64,000 nucleotides of DNA from Epiperipatus broadwayi (Eukaryota > Onychophora > Udeonychophora > Euonychophora > Peripatidae), in the NCBI GenBank assembly GCA_028023455.1, contig JAQFVV010006294.1:3809001-3873000 (forward strand), read 5' to 3'. Numbering within the stretch: the first letter of the stretch is position 1; the number at the start of each line of letters is the position of its first letter. Under the pieces are notes generated by a model, which saw only the letters and a program-made list of their open reading frames with translations, was not told where the DNA came from and did no database searches. Below are positions 10,641 to 24,071 of this stretch, piece by piece. Both the position numbers and the translations under genes were made by a program.

Positions 10641-13600
10641 AAAAAATTAAAGACAGAAAAAATAAAAGAAAAAAAATTTAAAGACGTAGTAGAAAGAAAA
10701 AATCGCTCGCGGCCCAGGAACTTTACTTTTGATTGTTTTTGCATCAAACAATCAAGTCCAGCTAAATAAATAGTACCTTAAATTCAATCTCATTCATATG
10801 ATGTTAATTCATTCACGCAAAATAAATGTGTTGTGTGTGAAAACTATAATTATTAAATAAACTTAGATACCTGTTCTTCATATTCACGTGCCTTTTGGAG
10901 AATGCTAAAAAAAATATTTTCATAATAAATAACATTAATAAAATAAATAATAAATTTAGCTTTTTTTTTAAAATAAGATATAATTTTTTTTTAAATCCTA
11001 TTTTAAATATAGTTCAAAATGTTCAATGTTTGTCTCCCTGTGATATAAAACAAAACACATGCAAAACCATGAAGATTGTAGGATAGGATCCATTAGCACT
11101 TAAGAGATGATATTTTAAAAGGTTCTTTCAGTCTATTATTCGTAATAATTGTTTTACAAGTAATAGCAGCAATCAGATAAAGTTAATTAGCAGTTTCTTG
11201 GAATCTTTAAATAAATTCTAAAGTAGTTAATTTTCTTAAGAATTTCTTTTCAGAATATCTGGTAGATTATTCTTGTATATACAACTCATAGATGTTTTCA
11301 TCGTTCCAGATAGAAAATTGGCAGAGTAATTCAAAGGTTAGTGAACTTCTAAGAAATTTACATTTTAGCCACTCGTATTTCTTAATTGCTTACACATAAT
11401 GAAAGTTTATAAAAAAATCTGTAAAAATAAGCAATATCAGTAAGTAAGCAGTAGCAAGTGGCAATGGAAAAGCAATTAGACATTTTAATAAACACTTTTT
11501 GCATGCATTTATCATCTTCGATTAATATAGGCATTTCCATGGAATTTTTTGAATACAATTTGATTTTCATGCAACACATAAATGAAAAGAAACATAAACA
11601 TTAGATATTAATGCTTTTGAATGTGGAATTACTTTTAAATGCATGCCAAAACAAGAACACAAAATATTTATATTTAATAATAAAAAAAATCTTAAATAAA
11701 TTATATAAAAAATTAATAAGCATTATTCCATTAATTTAAGCATTCACACACACACACATCCTATTACTATTATTTAAAACTAAATATTATTATTTATAAC
11801 TAAATGACTATTAATATTACATATTATTAAATTTCAATCTATTGTATTATTCACTTTATCATTGTATTTTAGCTGCTCATGTAAAAATATTTGAATGTAA
11901 AACAAGATATTAACGTTAAATAAACTAGTTATAAATATTTAAAAATAATTCTGTCTGGGAATCAATAAAAATTTGATACAGTATATATTTTAAATTATAA
12001 ATACAGTGTTAAGACATTTTATTTATAAATTAACTTTATATCATCCTAATAAATCTTTTTTAAAAAAAACAGGTATCTTTTCAAGTCTGTACCGAATCTA
12101 ACCATCACAATATATATATAATGGCCAACTGGAACCTCCCTAATCTCATCTGTCGTACCAGGGTACCACTAGGCTATTGGAACCTAGAAAATTTATATAG
12201 TAGGCAGACATGCATAGGAGAGGTTACTCTTTTATCGAACCAAAAGCTTCAGTCAATAGTTTAGAGAGAAACTGAGCTTAAAATATCACTGAATGTTAAA
12301 ATTTCTAATTCTTAATTTTAAATATTATTAATAAAAAATATAAAATGAGTTACTGCCAAAATTAATTCAACAAAACATTTTATTATAATGCACACACACA
12401 TTAAAAGGAAAAATTCTGAAAATTAAATTAAGTAGTGAATATATTTGATTTGAATTATATGCACAGGAAGCATTTAATTGATTTCATACAATTTTAATAT
12501 TTTACTAAGTATGAATATGCTACATAGATTACGCATATAACCAACCCAATCTCTTTTAATCTTAGGCTAAAATCTCACATTTAAACCAACGCTAGCTTAC
12601 TGATATACTGACGTGACCAGTGCAAAATGAGATTATTAGCATAACACAACCATGCTAACAGGAATTTACGTCTGTAGCATGATATCATTTGAGAAATAAA
12701 GAATCATGCTGGGAAGGAATGAGCATCTTCCCCATGACCATTAATAAACCTCACTGACAGGAACAACTCACTGCCCAATTGGTGATACAAAAAACAAAAT
12801 TATTGAAATATATATAAAAGAGATGCTCTGTAAAAGAAGATAGCAGTCTTTGCCGGTTTACTATCCCAGTCACAGTGTAAGAAAAACAGTAACATAGGAC
12901 ATACTCTACGACCATTGACAATGTGATGGCTACACTTTTGGGCCAAATATTCAGGTGGGTAATATGCCCTGTATGCTAATGCAGTACAAGGGAACAAGTA
13001 TCCAATGCATCTACTCAGATTACATTGATATACAACATCCAACCATCTATCCACCAGCACCGATTTAATTATGAAACAATTAGCCCAAAATTAACACACC
13101 TTAAACTAACATAATCTTATGAATCTATGCAGCCATTTATGCTTATTTTTAAATTATTAATTTAAAAGAAATTTAAGTGAATGGAAATAATATCAAACAT
13201 ATAAATAAAAATATAATAAATAATTTAAAATTTTAGTCATATAAAAGATTTCTTTTAAAATTAAATGACACTTAAAATTACTACATGAAAAAGTTTGTAT
13301 TATATAATTAATGTTCATATTTCATTTAAAACAAAAGTTTATACTTTCCAATGCTGTAGGTAAAGTTCATCTTTGCAGTCCTTGACACAATTCAAAGTTC
13401 TTTCCATTTCATATTGTTCTAGGAGAAGACAAGTCTGTTACTGGCAGGTTTCCGGGAACCATCGTACTCTGGAGACTGTTTCAGCTGGTGCAAACATGGA
13501 AAACATAAATTAGGTCTGACCCCTGCATTTTTGGAGATCCGCAATACACTTATAAATATATTTAATCAACACGCAAACAGAAAGAGCAATACAAATCTAA

Positions 13601-13886
13601 ATCTCAACTTCAAATTTTTCTTTTTGAAATTCTTATTATCAAATTCCAGGATCGATCTTGCCTGGCTTGGCCTGATGACTTTTTTCTGTGACCATGTGTT
13701 TATTTCCATTGTTGTTGGTCAGTTTTCTTTAGAGCGGGAACTCAAAATTTTATCACTAGTATTTTTTTAATTTATCTCTTATCTGACATTATGCCTAAGG
13801 GCCTGTTTGCTATTATGTTAATATAGAAAATCATTTCCATTCTAAGATTAAAATAACTAATTAACTTTTTTTATATTCTTTTATAT
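10641..13886. other. AT-rich DNA, no recognisable gene
   Basis: Mostly homopolymer and TA-rich sequence with a short CA microsatellite near 11,745. A somewhat GC-richer patch at about 12,540-13,070 holds an 86-codon minus-strand frame (12,800-13,060) containing several Cys residues. I recognise no domain in it, and no splice context makes it convincing, so it is not called as a gene. Confidence 0.5.
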
Positions 13887-16769
13887 TGAAACAGTCGACC
13901 TTAGTTCAAGATCGAGTTCACTATTCTACCACAGCCCATGTCATCCTGCTCCTTTTTTTTTTGTGTAAAATGTATATAAACTATACGTATATTTCTGAGA
14001 AGCGTCTATGAGATTTATAAATATAAATCTGAAATAAAAATTTTCTTTAATTATTTTAAATATTAACTTTTATGGATGCAACTCAGATATATACATATAT
14101 TACAGTTTATATATATAATTAAAAATACTAAATAACTTTGTGTCTCTTAAATTTTTTTTACTTTTATTTTAATACTTTGTAATTACTTTTGTCATAAAAC
14201 TACATAAAAATTCAAAATGGAAGGTGCAGTCGTTAACTGTCCAGGAATAATTAAAAGGGTGGGAAGTTTGTTTCATGATTTTAAAAGGAATTTGTAAATT
14301 AAAGTTAAAAAAAGTAAAATCTAAAACAAAGCTAATTGATTTTAGTTAGCTATTAGCATTTTTATCAAATCCATTTCCAATCTGGAAATTGGTCTGAATT
14401 TATTTTGGACAGTTATCTCACAACTGCGTCTCTACTACATTAAGGATCCATTAGAGTCAGGAAGTCTAATTAAAACAAACATTCTTTGAGTGGCTAAAAA
14501 CTGACATAAATAGGGCTAAAAATCTATTGTGTCAGAGTTTGGTCAATTGTTGCTAGCCGACTTCACGTCCGTTCAATTTTTGAGGAGCCTAAGCCACCTT
14601 CCTCTCAGTCTTCAACCCGACTTATGCCAAGATGTAGCTCCTACTGCTCAAGAGTGACTATGCCGCCTGGCATAGAAGATTCGTCAATACTTCATAGAAT
14701 TCTGAGATAACCAGCCCAAAGATAGTATAATTGCCATAGCCAATTCTAATTTGTAAATTAATGTTTTCTTTCATTTTTTTTTAAAAACTCGCTAATCGGC
14801 GAGTATGTTAATCTTTGTGTATCGATTCTCTACTGTCCAAACTAATGTTACTACCAAGTTTTTCATCCAACACATGCTTATTATTCTTATAATTTAGTGC
14901 AGTTGTAATTTAATTTTAATATTTTTATATTTTTCACTTAATTTTATTTGTAAATACCAATCAAACCTAGTCTTATAAACTTCTATATCCTGCTTTGGAA
15001 TAGAAAGGGGTGGTGGTGGAATTAATGGGTTTGTTATTTATTTCTAAATATCTCATAAGATTGGGTTTGTACTTTAAATGAATACCTGTTTTGTTTTGTT
15101 CTTAAATAAATGTTTTATCATAAATTTATACAAAATATATAAATACTTTGCAATCTGGGGTGGATATTGGTATCCTTTAATTTCTTATTGATCATCATCG
15201 CCAAAAGGCTGGCAACTTAAATCTATTTTGTAATTTGCATTTTTAAGTGCGTGACTTTTAGTTTTTGTTTAATATGTTAAAATATTGATTCAAGAGGGAG
15301 CAATGCATGATTCATTAATTATAGTTTAACTTATGATAAATGACTTTAGCTTACATGGGTCATTATTTTAGCATATCATTACATATTTGTTAAACCATTT
15401 AAGGCTTTACTTTAATATTTAAATTCAGTGACTTTATATTATTATGATAGCATTGCTGGCATATGTCAAATTATTAATAAGCCATATAGGGCTTTGATTT
15501 GATTTGCCTGTACCTCATTCCAAGAGTCATGATCATCTTCGTTCGTCATTCTTTTCTTCCAAGTATATATTTATATACTGCTTTGATTCGCCTATACCTC
15601 ATTCCAGGGATTCAAAGCCTCATCTTTTAATGTCATCGTTCATGATAGAAGTCTACATTTACTCCTAGAACATACAGGTTGGTGTAGATGAAGCTCTGTA
15701 TGGCTACACCATGATCCGGCCCATAGAAACTTCCTGCCTATCTTTTCTTTCTGTACCACTCTAGCATGAAGCTGGCATGTACCACCTTTAAAAAATTGGA
15801 GAATGACTTTGTCCTGGTCAAATGTGCCATTTCCTCTCACTGATATGCTAGCACCGCCATTTCTTATAGTTTTGTAGCCTCTTTAGCAAAATAAATCGTA
15901 ATATGTGATAAAATGTTTTTCTCTTTGTAATATTTTCCATTGGAGTTTAAATCCAACTTCTCATTAAGCTGCCCTCTCCTTTATTGAAATAAGCCGTTCC
16001 CATAATTATAGTTTTGCTATATTCTATCGTTAAATGCCAAAAATGTAAAAGAAATAATGTTTTAGTCTACTTAGTAATCAAAATGTATCTTTGTTTTAAT
16101 TGTTATAAATAAAGTCTCTCAATGAAAATAAACTTATGTATCAAATGCTAAGGGCATCATACTAAAATCGTATAATCAGCGAAACTCTATTGTATCTTTA
16201 TAAATATATATATATTTTAAATGTATAAAACGTCCACCAAACCACTCAGATAAATCCATTTTTGTAACATTGAATAAAAGCCTATTTTTAAATATACATA
16301 CAGTATTGTAACTGCCATACTAAATTAATATTTGTTAAAATAAAATAATTGTATCAAGTTTGTTAAATGTTTATATTGAAAATAAAGTTTTAAAGGCATG
16401 AAGTTGATTATATATATATAATACTCATCTTGAATTTTGTCCAAATAAATATATTTGTAAACTTTAATCCAGTTATTTGAATCTCCTTAATATATTTATC
16501 TTGTTTTTGTACTTATATCTCAGGTTCACTCAATCTCTCATCATCATCACAGTTGAGTTATGAAAAACATTGTAGCATCGGGCCAGGATATAATGAATTT
16601 GTGGTATCACCATAGATGTTGTTCATAGTGTTATAGATTTTAGGAATGGGCAAATAGGTTAGAATTCATGATTGCTTCTGACCTGTGTATCTCAGGCATG
16701 TTTGGATTCAGAGTATTTTTGCTTAGATTCTAAATCTTGTTGGATGGACATACATTTTCGACCAGTACA
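13887..16769 (+). repeat. Left LTR (about 2.9 kb) of a long-LTR element
   Basis: Starts TGAAACAGTCGACC and ends GACCAGTACA. It is repeated in direct orientation by 17,726-23,422, apart from an insertion in that copy. Similarity begins and ends at the same TG...CA borders in both. A TATA-like ACATAAATAG lies at 14,504-14,513. A 4-bp ATAT flanks the pair outside (13,883-13,886 and 23,423-23,426), consistent with a gypsy-type target duplication but weak because it is AT-only. The repeat has internal duplications, such as two GCCTRTACCTCATTCCA blocks near 15,505 and 15,590. No coding capacity is evident. Confidence 0.75.
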
Positions 16770-16789
16770 GTAATTTTTTTCCCCAGGTT

Positions 16790-16809
16790 TGGATGCCCAG
16801 TCGTGGGGC
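16790..16809 (+). promoter_or_regulatory. Primer-binding-site-like motif (tRNA-Lys type)
   Basis: TGGATGCCCAGTCGTGGGGC closely resembles the tRNA-Lys-type site TGGCGCCCAACGTGGGGC, with two extra bases and some changes. It starts 20 bp after the LTR end, farther than usual. Two weaker echoes of the same block (T-run then TTTGTACACCCAGTC and TTTATACATCCA) follow near 16,899 and 16,938. Confidence 0.4.
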
Positions 16810-17710
16810 TAATCGATATTCTCACACCCTATATAGTGTTTAATATGTGTTTTTTTCTTGTTTTGAATAATAAATAATGTATATATGTAAGTTTTTTTCC
16901 GAGTTTGTACACCCAGTCATTGTAAATTTTTCTCTTAAGTTTATACATCCAATAATATAATTATATTTAATGTCATATGCATATAAAAATGTAGTGTATA
17001 TATATGTAAAAGGATGTAATTATCAGCGCATTTTGGAAAGTAAGACAATTCTTACAAGACATATTTCTTGCACACGAGAATTGAGTAACCCAGCTTTTAT
17101 TTGTACATTGTGTCACCTTGTTGGCTGGCACCCTGATATAAATTTGTCAACAGGTGTTCTTTTAAAACACAGAATTTAATGAAGGTGAATTCGAACCTGG
17201 ATTGAGTGGGTGGTAGTAGAGAATCGATTTTAGTTATGAACAAATTTTGGATAGCAATGACCAAATATGATAAAAGATAATGACTATGTAATAATAATAA
17301 AACATTCTAGGTGCTGAAGAACAGCCAAGACAAAATGGAAAGTGAAAATCCAAGTAATACGGTAGTTTTTTTTTTTGCTTTCCATATTTATTTGTGAAGT
17401 TAGTTTATAATCGTATGTTAATTAGTAAACCAGATTTTTTTTTCTGCATATATAACGTAGGCAAATAGCAGGCAGATAAAATAAATTATGGGGTAGCAAC
17501 CGAAAGAGTAGGGCAGGAGATAGTTGAAGATAAAGAAAATAAGTTCAGAAACCTTTAGTGCAAAAGAAAAAACGCATTATCATAAAGTTTTTTTTTTGTA
17601 GATAACATATTAAATAATTAAGTACTGTTTTTGAAAGAAAATTGGTTGTTCTTCAGTCGCGAATGGATTTGAAGTAAAGGCATTTTTTTTAATTCATTTT
17701 TTTTATCATT

Positions 17711-17725
17711 TAAAGTGGGGAAGTG
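17711..17725 (+). promoter_or_regulatory. Polypurine tract before right LTR
   Basis: TAAAGTGGGGAAGTG directly abuts the TGAAACAG start of the right LTR. This is the position and composition expected of a plus-strand primer. Confidence 0.5.
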
Positions 17726-18417
17726 TGAAACAGTCGATCTTAGTTCAAGATCGAGTCTCAGTTCTACCACAGCCCATGTCATCCCGCTCCTTTTTTTGTG
17801 TGTAAAATGTATATAAACTATATGTATATTTCTGAGAAGCATCTATGAGATTTATAAATATAAATCTGAAATAAAATTTTTCTTTATTTTAAATATTAAC
17901 TTTTATGGATGCAACTCAGATATATACATATATTACAGCTTATATATATAATTAAAAATACTAAATAATTTTGTCTTTTAAAATTGTACATTTTTTTTAC
18001 TTATTTTAATACTCTTGTCATAAAACTACATAAAAATTCAACATGGAAGATGCAGTCGTTAACTGTCCAGGAATAATTAAAGAGGTGAGAATTTTGTTTC
18101 ATGATTTTAAAAGGAATTTGTAAATTAAAGTTAAGGAAAGTAAAATCTAAAACAAAGCTAATTGATTTTAGTTAGCTATTAACATTTTTATCAAATTCAT
18201 TTCCAATCTGGAAATTGGTTTGAATTTATTTTGGACAGTTATCTCATGACTGCATCTCTACTAACAATCGAGAAAAGATTTTTGTACATTAAGGATCCAT
18301 TAGAGTCAGGAAGTCTAATTAAAACAAACATTCTTTGAGTGACTAAAAGCTGACACAAATAGGGCTAAAAATCTATTGTGTCAGAGTTTGGTCAATCGTT
18401 GCTAGCCGACTTCACGT

Positions 18418-21400
18418 TGAAGCACTCAAATCTGTTGCACACATTTGGCTTCACTTTCTGGTAATGTTTGAAACCTCCAAACATGGGTTCAAACCCAATC
18501 ATTTAATCATAAACCACTAGGGAGTGAAGGTATACCGATGCACGTGATTGTTTATGTCTTTGTAAATTTTATATTTGTCTAAAATTAATATACATATAAA
18601 TTATATATTTCTATTACCGTAGACAATCATGCGTATGTGTGTGTAACAGATAAAACTTAATAATTAAGAGCGTTGTATTATGTATATTTTTATTCATATC
18701 TATTTTAATAGGGAGAAAGTTCGAGAGTGCAATGCAAATGTATTAAACAAAAGACCTACCGTATTCTAAATTCAGAAAGAATCTGTTTTTATTCTAATAC
18801 AGGTTTATTTAAATTTCACATTACTTAACATTTATTCCGCAGATCTATTTTCAGCCTAAAATAGATTAAGACCAGCTCTCTCAAACTTGATCTCGCTCAT
18901 CCTTCAAAATTTGCTGTATCATTGTAACCGTTAACACACATCCGGGGATTACCCAAAGGCAGTCACAAATGAGTATAAATACCATCGCATTTCCTAACTA
19001 AAAGAGCCCTACGTTATTTTCTAACGCTGTTTCTGGGGGAAGTTACGTCACTCAGAAACGTAAAATGGTGAGTGAGTAGAATTTAGATTTGTTTCCCCGA
19101 TCTTTCCAAGATCTAACCAATGCCAAAGTACTCGTAAGCCATCGTGTCCAAACTACTGCCAAAATGAACTGTATATTACATAAGGAACGGACTGAAACTC
19201 CAATTTTGTCAAAATACTGCTAAATTAACTATATTTTGTAAAACATGGAACCAACACATGTGCATACGGCCGTGAAGTCATCTGAAAGGTAATTCCCTGC
19301 TGCAAAATGAACTCTAATGCTTTCATCTTAATAATCCTCTTAATCATAAAAAGTAAACTTCAACCTTCGATAATGTTAATTCCAATCACCTAATGTATAT
19401 CTTTTTAAATATCTCTAGTTTTGTAATCCTTATAATTTCAAAATGTAATTGCTTATTTTTCCATCGGTAATGCTAAACCGATTAATTGCTTAAACATGAC
19501 CTCCTTTTTGATTTCTTTTTGCTTTTATATTTAAATTGTATTTTACTTTCTAAACTCGAATGCTAGGTTTTCACTCTTATTGTATTTTTATTTTAAATGC
19601 GGCAATTTTTTTTATTTAATATTATGCAAATCATACTAATTTTAATATGCTAATAACTCAATCTGGCGAATCAATCTTATTTTATTTTTGCTATTCCGCC
19701 ATTAGGGAATATTTAACCGTAAACATAAGTTTTCTTACTACACTATAAAATTCGCCCGATTGAGAAATACTCCTAAACTATGTTTTATTAATTAATATTA
19801 TGCCATACGATGCTATTTAAACTAAATTATTTACTATTATTTCATGCTATTGATCAATATTATAGAAGGTCCGTATTAAATAAATTAAATTCAGATCCTC
19901 ATTTTTAAGTGATGATTCATTATATAAGTAGCTGCCACCTAATGATAACTTAAGTAATTAATTTCCCGGGCGTGTTAATATGCGTTTAGCGAAGGGATTC
20001 TTAATTTTTATATTCTATTAGTAATGTGTCAGATAAGTTCTTTAAGTAAATTGTATGCCCCCTTTTTGGGATTGCTTGCACATAATTATTTCATTACGCT
20101 AGGCTTAATTACTATTTTAGGCCAGATAAATCAGGGTTAAGACAAACCTGAAAGCCTTCGCAACGTGTCCCGATGATAGCGTTCATAAATCAAAAGTTGC
20201 TTTATCATACTTTCTCTCGTTATTGGAATCCATAAAGCACATTTCTCGGCGGAGTGTGGAGGCCCCAATTCCCACAGATTGTGCTGGTTGCGTAAGCGCT
20301 GCTATGGGTTAACATTCGACAAATCGGAACCATGGTATCTTGCCGACCACTTCCTCGGATGCTATGTCACAAGTGCAGATAAGCCTATATTCTTCGTCCT
20401 CAAGTTGATGAAGCGTCTCGTCCTCTCAAACGTTATCATCCGGTCCGCACGCTATCGTTCATCCTTCCTCATATATTTTAGATGCCTGTAAGCCATGATA
20501 TGATTTTCCTAAGCTATCCCAAGTTCTCGTTATAATATAACTTTAATTTGCCTTATTATATATTATCGCTTATTAGCGCTGTCCACCCTTCGTTTGATCA
20601 CTATTAAATACGTTAATAATTAACTATTAATAAAAACTATAAAGGTCGAGTCATGTGACAATGTCGAAATAGTTATGCTTTTCCTTATTCTTTTTGTAAA
20701 TCATAAGTGGTGAATCATCTCATAATGTCCCAAAATAATTAATCTATTGTCAATGTAACTCGAATGAAATCCAGGTGTAATCCAAGCTAGCTCATCATTT
20801 ATTATTTAAAATGTAATAGTTATAATAAAAGCCCACTTACAATTATTGAATTTTGTTATATTCTATGTAACTTGAAATCTTATAAATATTCATTCTAAAA
20901 GCCCATGTATGGCTATTGCAGTCTGTCATAGTTTTAATGATTTAAAAATGTCAGCATGAATAATAGAAACCTGTTAAATTGTATTAGCATATTAAGCCGC
21001 ATCGGTTCAAATAATTAATTTCTTACCATGTATGCATATCCATCAACCCTTAAGATGTTATTAAGGTTAATATGGAATGCCTAAGGGACCGTAAGTGAAA
21101 CCTAGATCGAGTATCCTTTGTATAGTAAAGGTTCTAACCTATTGTAAATCTCTATATCCAGCTATTCACATATTAATCGATTATTATTATCATGCTAAAT
21201 AAATTCATATTGAATAATCTATCTTTTGGAGATTTTATTGGTTCATGCGTGGACATCTGTTATTGTTACGTTATCATTTAGTTAAGCATTAGGTCTCTTG
21301 GGTCTCTGCTGACCCTCTGGGCCGGAGATAATTGAAAGGTAGGCTGCTATCGTCAGAAGTGTTGTTTGTAATGGGATAGACTTGGGAAGTGGGCAATAGG

Positions 21401-21508
21401 GCGGAGTTCATGAGTATCCCTGACCTGTGTATCTCGTATATGATTGAACTCTAGGTACTTTTGCTTAAATGCTAACTCTTGTTAGATGAACATACAATTC
21501 TGACTGGT
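18418..21508 (+). mobile_element. Nested solo LTR of a related element
   Basis: An about 3.1-kb insertion absent from the matching site of the left LTR. It begins TGAAGCAC and ends with a block (ATGGGATAG..., CCTGACCTGTGTATCTCG, ...CATACAATTCTGACTGGT) that resembles the 3' ends of the LTRs at 16,620-16,769 and 52,140-52,280. ACGT stands on both sides (18,414-18,417 and 21,509-21,512) as a 4-bp target duplication; if that is right, the usual final ACA of the LTR is missing. A TATAAATA box lies at 18,974-18,981. A GC-richer 70-codon frame at 20,279-20,491 resembles no known family. Confidence 0.6.
18974..18981 (+). promoter_or_regulatory. TATA box of the nested solo LTR
   Basis: TATAAATA in the context GAGTATAAATACCAT. 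The TATA boxes of the sibling LTRs lie in similar AAATAGGG or AAATACCA contexts. Confidence 0.45.
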
Positions 21509-23422
21509 ACGTCTCAACTCGTGCTGAGATGTAGCTCCTACCGCTCAAGTGACTGTGCTGTCAAAGAATGCCACCTGCCATAGAAAATTCGTCAATACTT
21601 CATAGAATCCTGAGGTAAGCAGCCCAAAGATAGTATAATCGCCATAGCCAATTCTAATTTGTAAATTAATGTTTAATTTTTTTTAAAAACCTCGCTAATC
21701 GGTGAGTATGTTAATCTTTTTATATCGATTCTCTACTATCCAAACTAATGTTACTACCAAGTTTTTCATCCAACTCACGGTTATTATTTTTATAATTTAG
21801 TGGTTATAATTTAATTTTAATGATATTTTTCAATTAATTTTGTTTGTAAATGCCAATCAAACCTAGTCTTACAAACTTCTATATCCCGCTGTGGAATAGA
21901 AAGGGGGTGGAATTAATGGGTTCTTGTTATTTATTTCTAAATATTTTGTAAGATTGGGTTTGTACTTTAAATGAATACCTGTTTTTTTTTTTTTAAATAA
22001 ATGTTTTATCATAAATTTATAGAAAATGTATAAATACTTTGCAATCTGGGGTGGATATTGGTGTCCGTTAATTTCTTATTGATCATCATCGCCAAAAGGC
22101 TGGAGACTTAAATCTATTTTGTAATTTTCACTTTTAAGTACGTGAATTTTAGTTTTTATTTAATATGTTAAAATATTGATTCAAGAAGGGGGAGCAATGC
22201 ACACTTCATTAATTATAGTTTTAACTTATGATAAATGAATTTAGCTTAAATGAGTCATTATTTTAGCATATCATTACGTATTTGTTAAACCATTTAAGGC
22301 TTTACTTTAATATTTAAATTCAGTGACTTTATATTATGATAGCATTGCTGGCATATGTCAAATTATTAATAAGCCGCATGGGGATTTGATCTGATTCGCC
22401 TGTACCTCATTCCAGGGAGTCATGATCATCTTCGTTCGTCATTCTCCTCCAAGTATATATTTATATACTGCTTTGATTCGCCTGTATCTCATTCCAGGGA
22501 TTCAAAGCCTTGTATTTTAATGTCCTTTCATGATAGAAGTCTACGTCTACTTCTAGAACATGCAGGTTAATGTAGATGCTCTGTATGGCTTCCTGCCTAC
22601 CTTTTCTTTCTGTACAGCATGAAGCTGGCGTGTACCACCTTTAAAAAATTAGAGATTGACTTTGTCCTGGCCAAATGTGCCATTTCCTCTTGTTGATATT
22701 ATGCTAGCACCACCATTTCTTATAGTTAGTTTTCTAGCCTGTTTAGCAAAATAAATGGTAATGTGATAATAAAACGTTTTTCTCTTTGTAATATTTTCCA
22801 TTGGAGTTTAAATCCAATCAGTGCAATTCTATTGTATCTTTATAAATATATTTTTTTTAAATGTATAAAACGTCCACCAAACCGTTCAGATAAATCCATT
22901 TTTATAACATTGAATAAAAGCCTATTTTTAAATATACGTTCAGTATTGTAACTGCCGCACTAAATTAATATTTGTTAAAATAAAATAATTGTATCAAGTT
23001 TGTTAAATGTTTATAATGAAAATTAAAGTTTTAATGGCGTGAAGTTGATTATATATATATAAAACTCATCTTGAATTTTGTCCAAATAAATATATTTGTA
23101 AACTTTAATACAGTTGTTTGAATCTCCTTAATATATTTATCTTGTTTTTTTTTTTGTACTTATATCTTGGGTTCACTCAATCTCTCATAATCGTCATCAC
23201 CAGTTGAGTTCTCATGTAAAACGTAAAACCGGGCCGGGATATAATGAATTTATGTGGTATCACCGTAGGTGTTGTCCATAGTGTTATAGATTTTGGGAAT
23301 GGGCAAATAGATTAGAATTCATGATTGCTCCTTACCTGTGTATCTCGGGCATGATTGGATTCGGGGTACTTTTGCTTAGATTCTAAATCTTGTTGGATGA
23401 ACATACATTTTCGACCGGTACA

Positions 23423-24071
23423 ATATTAAAACAATCTTGTTTTTTAGATTTTAAACTTTAAATAATTATATAATTAGTTTGCCATCTGTGCATTATATAT
23501 ATATTAATTTAAATAAAATTATTAAATTCTCTTTTTTTACATATATTTTTACTTGAGGGTGATTTTATATTTTTTTCCACTTTTATTTGAAAGAGATGTA
23601 ATGACATATATTTATACCATTACAATGGTTATTGCCATTATATAATGATATTTTAAATACTTAGTTATAAATTATAACTAAAAATATATCCATATAATAG
23701 TAAAAATAAGCAACTAAAAACAGTTTATTTTTGTAATATTTATTCTGTACTAAAAATAAATAAATTTAAAACATTAATTTGAAAATAAAATAGGTATAAA
23801 TACATCTTAAATTTCTTTTTACATTACTTTCATACATGAATATTTATGTCTTTGTAAGTAGATACAAAAATAATTTCTTTATTACCTATCATTTATTTAC
23901 ATTTCAATATTTAATAATAAAAAAAGTAAAAATAATTTAATAATAATTACAAGCTTCAAATTATAATAGTTTATTACAGAATATAAAGTGACTAAAAATA
24001 GTCCAAACAAAATCAAGTCTTTATATATATATATATATAATGATAAATACATAGTACACACAAAACAAATA
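23423..24071 (-). other. 3' flank/UTR of the NEMO/optineurin-like gene
   Basis: AT-rich DNA following the stop codon of the minus-strand gene. It includes a TA microsatellite near 24,023-24,042, and no other gene is visible. Confidence 0.5.
23970..23975 (-). terminator. Possible polyadenylation signal
   Basis: AATAAA on the minus strand, about 97 bp after the TAA of the last exon. Such hexamers are common by chance in DNA this AT-rich, so only the position supports it. Confidence 0.35.

Larger units (their letters stand above)
16770..17725 (+). mobile_element. Minimal internal region (956 bp) of the long-LTR element
   Basis: This lies between the two LTRs. It opens with a sequence resembling a tRNA-Lys primer-binding site and ends with the polypurine stretch AAAGTGGGGAAGTG directly before the right LTR. 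No gag or pol frame is visible; the longest frames (16,970-17,179 plus, 17,618-17,842 minus) match nothing I know. The element must be non-autonomous and would depend on proteins from another element. Confidence 0.6.
17726..23422 (+). repeat. Right LTR of the long-LTR element, interrupted at 18,418-21,508
   Basis: The two parts (17,726-18,417 and 21,509-23,422) together match 13,887-16,769 from TGAAACAGTCGATC to GACCGGTACA. Relative to the left LTR this copy also lacks about 40 bp just at the interruption point. The two LTRs differ clearly by eye, so the insertion is older than the element at 1-5,399. Confidence 0.75.

Noticed and set aside
12800-13060. 86-codon minus-strand frame with several Cys residues
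   Set aside because: No recognisable domain, no repeat partner and no splice context. Left as an unassigned open frame.
15640-15840. 66-codon minus-strand frame inside the left long LTR
   Set aside because: The matching part of the right LTR has indels that break the frame, so it is not under coding constraint.
20279-20491. 70-codon plus-strand frame in the nested LTR
   Set aside because: It lies in LTR sequence, resembles nothing known and has no counterpart in the related LTR at 50 kb.
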